Below are positions 60,277-64,000 of a DNA stretch of 64,000 nt, piece after piece; the stretch's first letter is position 1; every line of letters starts with the position of its first letter. The stretch comes from Planctomycetales bacterium (lineage in GTDB: Bacteria; Planctomycetota; Planctomycetia; Planctomycetales; Planctomycetaceae). The stretch spans positions 124,001-188,000 of the forward strand of contig JANQPT010000019.1 in assembly GCA_028285345.1 (NCBI GenBank), written 5' to 3'. The position numbers were made by a program, and so were the translations under genes. The notes beneath the pieces were generated by a model. It was not told the origin of the DNA. It did no database searches and was given only the letters and a program-made list of their open reading frames with translations.

Positions 60277-61974
60277 ATGTCGACCGAAGACGCCACAACC
60301 AGCACGGACTTTGTCCGCGACAAGGTCATCGACGATTGCCGCACCGGCAAGTTTGACGGCCGGGTGGTGACCCGTTTCCCGCCCGAGCCGAACGGCTATT
60401 TGCATATCGGGCACGCCAAGTCAATTTGCCTCAACTTCGGCATCGCTCAGGAATTCCCCGGCGGCGTCTGCCATCTGCGGTTCGACGACACCGATCCTGA
60501 AAAGGAGAGCATGGAGTTCGTCGAAGCGATCAAGACTGATGTCCGCTGGCTCGGTTTTGACTGGGGTGACCACGAGTATTACGCCTCTGACTACTTCGAA
60601 CAGCTGTATGAATACGCCGTCAAACTGATCAAGGATGGTAAAGCGTACGTCTGCGATCTAAGCGCCGATCAAATGCGCGAATACCGCGGCACTTTGACCG
60701 AACCGGGCAAGCCGACCCCGGGCCGCTCGCGTTCGATGGAAGAGAATCTCGACCTATTCGAGCGGATGCGGGCCGGCGAGTTTCCCGACGGGGCCTACGT
60801 GCTGCGGGCCAAGGTTGACCTCGCGTCGCCCAATATGAACATGCGCGATCCCACGATCTACCGCATCCGCCACGTCTCGCATTACCGGGCCGGAGACAAA
60901 TGGTGCATCTATCCGATGTACGATTTCACGCACGGCCAGTCTGATTCGATCGAGCGGGTCACGCACTCGATCTGCACGCTGGAGTTCGAAGACCACCGGC
61001 CGCTGTACGATTGGTTTTTGGATGCGCTGGAAATTTATCATCCCGAACAGACGGAGTTCGCGCGGCTGAATCTGACCTTTACCGTGATGAGCAAGCGTAA
61101 GCTGCTGCAACTGGTCGAAGAAGAGCACGTCAGCGGGTGGGACGATCCACGCATGCTGACGATCATCGGGCTTCGCCGCCGCGGTTATACTCCGGCCGCG
61201 CTGCGGGCATTCTGTAAGAAAATCGGCATCACCAAATTCGACGGCACGACCGACATCGCGCTGCTGGAACATTGCCTGCGCGACGATCTCAACAAAACGG
61301 CGCAGCGGGTGATGGCTGTGTTAAAACCGCTCAAAGTCGTGATCACGAATTACCCCGACGACCAAGTCGAGGAAATGGACGCCGTCAATAATCCTGAGGA
61401 CGAATCGGCCGGGACCCGGAAGGTGCCCTTCACGAAGGAACTGTACATCGAGCGGGATGACTTCATGGAGGACCCGCCCAAAAAGTTCTTCCGGCTCGCA
61501 CCGGGACGGGAAGTCCGGCTGAGGTATGCGTACTACATCACCTGCAACGACGTGGTCAAGGACGAGCAGACCGGCGAAATCATTGAGCTCCGCTGCAGCT
61601 ACGATCCCGAAACCCGCGGCGGTTCGTCGCCCGATGGCCGCAAAGTGAAAGCGACGCTGCACTGGGTTAGCGCGGACCGCGGATTGCCGGCCGAGGTTCG
61701 GTTGTACGACCACTTGTTCAAAGTTCCCGATCCGGACGACGTCGAAGAGGGGGAGGACTACAAGTCAAACCTCAACCCGAATTCGCTGGAAGTGATCACC
61801 GACGCCGTCGTGGAACCGAGCGTCGCCGGATTGGAGCCGGGCACGCGAGTGCAGTTCGAGCGGCTGGGCTATTTTTGCATCGATACCAAGGATTCACGCC
61901 CGGACGCGCTGGTCATCAACCGTACGGTCACATTGCGGGATACTTGGGCGAAGATCGCCAAGAAGGGCGGCTAG
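60277..61974 (+). CDS. glnS: glutaminyl-tRNA synthetase
   Basis: Charges tRNA-Gln directly. The 565-aa class I enzyme has HIGH in [25 protein letters not shown] in [19 protein letters not shown], the Gln-specific [19 protein letters not shown] and the beta-barrel anticodon-binding C-terminus (about 345-565: [40 protein letters not shown]). I start at ATG 60277 because GGAG lies 9 nt upstream; ATG 60262 is five codons further. Bacterial GlnS genes are regarded as derived from eukaryotes by transfer; this is family knowledge. Confidence 0.97.
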   Translation: MSTEDATTSTDFVRDKVIDDCRTGKFDGRVVTRFPPEPNGYLHIGHAKSICLNFGIAQEFPGGVCHLRFDDTDPEKESMEFVEAIKTDVRWLGFDWGDHEYYASDYFEQLYEYAVKLIKDGKAYVCDLSADQMREYRGTLTEPGKPTPGRSRSMEENLDLFERMRAGEFPDGAYVLRAKVDLASPNMNMRDPTIYRIRHVSHYRAGDKWCIYPMYDFTHGQSDSIERVTHSICTLEFEDHRPLYDWFLDALEIYHPEQTEFARLNLTFTVMSKRKLLQLVEEEHVSGWDDPRMLTIIGLRRRGYTPAALRAFCKKIGITKFDGTTDIALLEHCLRDDLNKTAQRVMAVLKPLKVVITNYPDDQVEEMDAVNNPEDESAGTRKVPFTKELYIERDDFMEDPPKKFFRLAPGREVRLRYAYYITCNDVVKDEQTGEIIELRCSYDPETRGGSSPDGRKVKATLHWVSADRGLPAEVRLYDHLFKVPDPDDVEEGEDYKSNLNPNSLEVITDAVVEPSVAGLEPGTRVQFERLGYFCIDTKDSRPDALVINRTVTLRDTWAKIAKKGG

Positions 61975-63183
61975 ATGACGATGGTTCGTAGTCTGCTGCT
62001 GATCAGCCTGTGCGCACTGATTTGTGCAGCAACACCGGCCCGGGCTGCGGACCTACCGCGCTCCGCTTACCTGATCGGCTACACGGAAGGACGCAACGAC
62101 CTTCCCGACGGACAGTATGCCAATTGGGTGACGAGTCGAGCCTATGTTGTGAACGCCGACGGGACCGGGCGGAAGATGGTGGCCGCAGCCTTGTTGAAAC
62201 GTCCGGGATCATGGACTCAGTTCGCCGGCTGGTCGCCCGACGGCAAGCAGGCCGTGATCTTGAGTCTCTGGGAAAGCCCCGAAAACGCGGCGTGGGAGCG
62301 CGCGCACAAGACGTTTCGCATGACCGAAGGCTGGCTGGTCGATAGTTGCCTGCTCGATTTACAGACGTCGCAGATTACGAATCTCACCGCGATCGACCGC
62401 GTCAGCGATTACAACACCGGGCTGATTTTTCTTCCCGGGGGAAAGGGCTATGGGTTCACGCCGCTGATCAATGGGATCTCGAAGCCGTACGTGATGGACG
62501 CAGACGGCCGCAACAAACGGGATGTGTCGGGGCAGGGGGACGGGTTTGCCTACGGCTACGCTGCCTCTCCTGACGGAACGCGGATCGCCTATCACGAGAA
62601 TTATCAGATTTACGTCTCCAACACCGACGGCAGCGACAAACAGCACATCGAAACCGGCAACCCGTTCAACTTTGTGCCGCTCTGGTCGCCCGACGGTGAC
62701 TCGCTGCTGTTCGTCTCCGGCGAGCACTACAATTGCCATCCGCATCTTGTAAAGAAGAACGGAACGGGGCTCCGCAAATTGGCGGATCGGGGCGGCTACC
62801 GGGGTGTTGTGGAGCGGCTCAAGTTCCCCGACTTTCACAGCGAGAGCAGCGATGTGCCGGTCTGGGCGGCCGACGGCAAATCGGTCTACTTCACGGCGAA
62901 AGTCGGCGAAAGCTTCGAGTTGATGCGGGCCGCGCTCGACGGGTCAGTCAAGCAACTCACCAAGTCCGCACCCGGTGTACGGCACTACCATCCCAGCCCT
63001 TCTCCCGACGGCCGCTGGATCCTGTTCGGCTCCGATCGCAGCGGTGTCATGCAGCTCTACGTCGCCCTTAGCGACGGAACTCTGCCTCGCGCGATAACAA
63101 ATGTTCCCGCCGGTTCCTGTGCCATGCACGGTCGTTGGCGGCCGGTTGCGGATGTCGATCGACCTGCCAACGGCTCGCGGTGA
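61975..63183 (+). CDS. exported TolB-like WD40/PD40-repeat protein
   Basis: A 402-aa exported protein. Signal peptide MTMVRSLLLISLCALICAAT; the ATG directly follows the glnS stop, so it is probably cotranscribed. Several PD40 repeats form a beta-propeller: WSPDGKQAVILS, ASPDGTRIAYHE, WSPDGDSLLFVSG, WAADGKSVYFTAK, PSPDGRWILFGSD. TolB-like, but TolB of the Tol-Pal system also has an N-terminal domain and Tol genes nearby, which are not present. Probably a periplasmic or surface binding propeller. Confidence 0.85.
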   Translation: MTMVRSLLLISLCALICAATPARAADLPRSAYLIGYTEGRNDLPDGQYANWVTSRAYVVNADGTGRKMVAAALLKRPGSWTQFAGWSPDGKQAVILSLWESPENAAWERAHKTFRMTEGWLVDSCLLDLQTSQITNLTAIDRVSDYNTGLIFLPGGKGYGFTPLINGISKPYVMDADGRNKRDVSGQGDGFAYGYAASPDGTRIAYHENYQIYVSNTDGSDKQHIETGNPFNFVPLWSPDGDSLLFVSGEHYNCHPHLVKKNGTGLRKLADRGGYRGVVERLKFPDFHSESSDVPVWAADGKSVYFTAKVGESFELMRAALDGSVKQLTKSAPGVRHYHPSPSPDGRWILFGSDRSGVMQLYVALSDGTLPRAITNVPAGSCAMHGRWRPVADVDRPANGSR

Positions 63184-63231
63184 ACCGATCTTGGTGTCTC
63201 AGTGTCTCATCCGGAAAAAGGAGAAACACAA

Positions 63232-63753
63232 ATGAGCTACATCATGGTCGACATCGAGGCGGACGGGCCGATTCCGGGCGATTATTCGATGATCTGCTTC
63301 GGCGCGATCGTCGTTGAGCCGTCGTTGAGCAAGACCTTCTATGGGCAGCTCAAGCCGATTTCCGAAAAGTGGATTCCCGACGCGCTGGCGGTGAGCGGAT
63401 TCAGCCGCGAGGAGACGCTGGCCTTTGGCGACCCGCAGATTGTCATGCGTAATTTCGCCGCTTGGGTCAAGACAGAGACCGTGGGCCGGCCGATGTTCAT
63501 CGCCGACAACAACGGCTTCGACTGGGGCTTCATCAACTGGTATTTCCACCACTTCACGGGTGGGAATCCGTTCGGCCACTCGTCCGCCAATCTCGGCTCG
63601 CTATATAAGGGTGTGGTCAGGAACATGTTCAAGAGCTTCAAGCACCTCCGCCAAACCCGGCACACGCACAACCCGGTCGACGACGCCCGCGGCAACGCCG
63701 AAGCGCTCTTGACGATCAAAGCGGAATATGATTTGAAGATCAGCCTGGAGTGA
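63232..63753 (+). CDS. 3'-5' exonuclease of the DEDD (RNase T-like) family
   Basis: A 173-aa exonuclease-like protein. Acidic motif I is MVDIEADGPIPGDYSMICFG (D-x-E), motif II is in FIADNNGFDWGFINWY and motif III in THNPVDDARGNAEALL with the H-x-A/V-x-x-D pattern. The ATG at 63232 follows AAAAAGGAG; the upstream in-frame start (63202) is less likely. No DNA polymerase or RNase gene is adjacent; it might act on RNA ends or repair. Shorter than RNase T by only about 40 residues. Confidence 0.82.
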   Translation: MSYIMVDIEADGPIPGDYSMICFGAIVVEPSLSKTFYGQLKPISEKWIPDALAVSGFSREETLAFGDPQIVMRNFAAWVKTETVGRPMFIADNNGFDWGFINWYFHHFTGGNPFGHSSANLGSLYKGVVRNMFKSFKHLRQTRHTHNPVDDARGNAEALLTIKAEYDLKISLE

Positions 63754-63804
63754 ATGTTTACCGTCTTTTGGTTTGATTCTTCGACGTTGACAAGGATGGT
63801 CACT

Positions 63805-64000
63805 ATGCACAGCTCGCATTTCGGACGGACGGTCTTGATTGGTTGTCTGGCCTTCTTCTGGGTGATCAGATTGGCAGTGGGCGAAGAATCCACTCGCCGC
63901 AAAACGCCCCCGAAAGCGAACCGGCCGCCCGCGTGTTCCGAGAAAGTACGGATCCTGCGGCAAAAGTATCTGTCCGTCACTGACGAAGAAGATGTCGAGA
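63805..64000 (+). CDS. exported protein, 5' part (3' end outside window)
   Basis: An open frame of 65 codons running off the right edge. The start MHSSHFGRTVLIGCLAFFWV is a signal peptide-like segment ending near LAVGEE, then a Lys/Pro/Arg-rich stretch (STRRKTPPKANRPPACSEKV). AAGG lies 9 nt before the ATG at 63805. Too little is visible to name a family. Confidence 0.6.
   Translation, partial: MHSSHFGRTVLIGCLAFFWVIRLAVGEESTRRKTPPKANRPPACSEKVRILRQKYLSVTDEEDVE

Noticed and set aside
1-64000. tRNA or rRNA genes
   Set aside because: I looked for T-loop GTTCGAATC-like boxes with matching acceptor stems and for rRNA core sequences and found none that fold. A dedicated tRNA scan would settle it.

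Overview
The window reads as a chromosomal segment of a planctomycete (phylum Planctomycetota, probably order Planctomycetales). The evidence is a DUF1549/DUF1553 cytochrome-like protein, a DUF1501 protein with a Tat-like leader, two proteins with the planctomycete extracellular N-terminal motif (ESxExRxxL followed by small residues), a Ser/Thr kinase, a SpoIIE-type phosphatase with sensor domain, and GC-rich DNA with many small palindromic intergenic repeats. I see no tRNA, rRNA, CRISPR array, prophage or transposase gene. Exact genus cannot be settled from the sequence alone.

Layout. 0-5.2 kb: 3' part of smc, a 2-hydroxyacid dehydrogenase, a Na+/solute symporter. 5.4-11.4 kb: a small membrane protein, DUF1549/DUF1553 protein, PPC-domain secreted protein and a sugar-binding lipoprotein. 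11.9-14.9 kb: haem peroxidase-PKD-RTX fusion. 15-17.5 kb: two translationally coupled regulator pairs (ArsR-SRPBCC, PadR-membrane protein), each with a palindromic candidate operator. 17.5-25 kb: hypothetical proteins, two beta-barrel-like outer membrane proteins, a GDSL hydrolase, a DUF1254/DUF1214 protein, a TPR protein. 25-29.5 kb: RND exporter and a redoxin-cytochrome-Cu monooxygenase-EF-hand fusion. 29.7-35.3 kb: sugar isomerase-like protein, ppk1, a hypothetical protein, a Ser/Thr kinase. 35.5-38.3 kb: RTX protein with exact 393-bp tandem units. 38.5-43.7 kb: GNAT, VOC protein, SpoIIE phosphatase, DUF1501 protein, a possible 54-aa membrane protein. 43.7-49.7 kb: thioredoxin-like/CAP-like protein, DUF454, DUF1015, trpF, trkA, a small CxxCH protein. 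49.8-56.4 kb: ATP-grasp ligase, a GT2/flippase-like pair, moaB, a DUF2089-like regulator coupled to a membrane protein, an M16 peptidase. 56.9-64 kb: 2OG-Fe(II) oxygenase-like protein, rpmA, gltX, glnS, a TolB-like protein, a DEDD exonuclease, and the start of another secreted protein.

The most unusual material is non-coding. Several intergenic regions hold inverted pairs of GTAG-plus-hairpin arms, which match the architecture of REP/REPIN elements. A 133-bp near-palindrome at 11364 contains two internal hairpins that differ only by compensatory changes, and its left end supplies the stop codon of the preceding gene. A 231-bp element at 56511 is built as hairpins A-B-C mirrored by C'-B'-A'. 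I did not find a clear new defence or metabolic system; most protein-coding content is recognisable housekeeping or typical planctomycete accessory genes.
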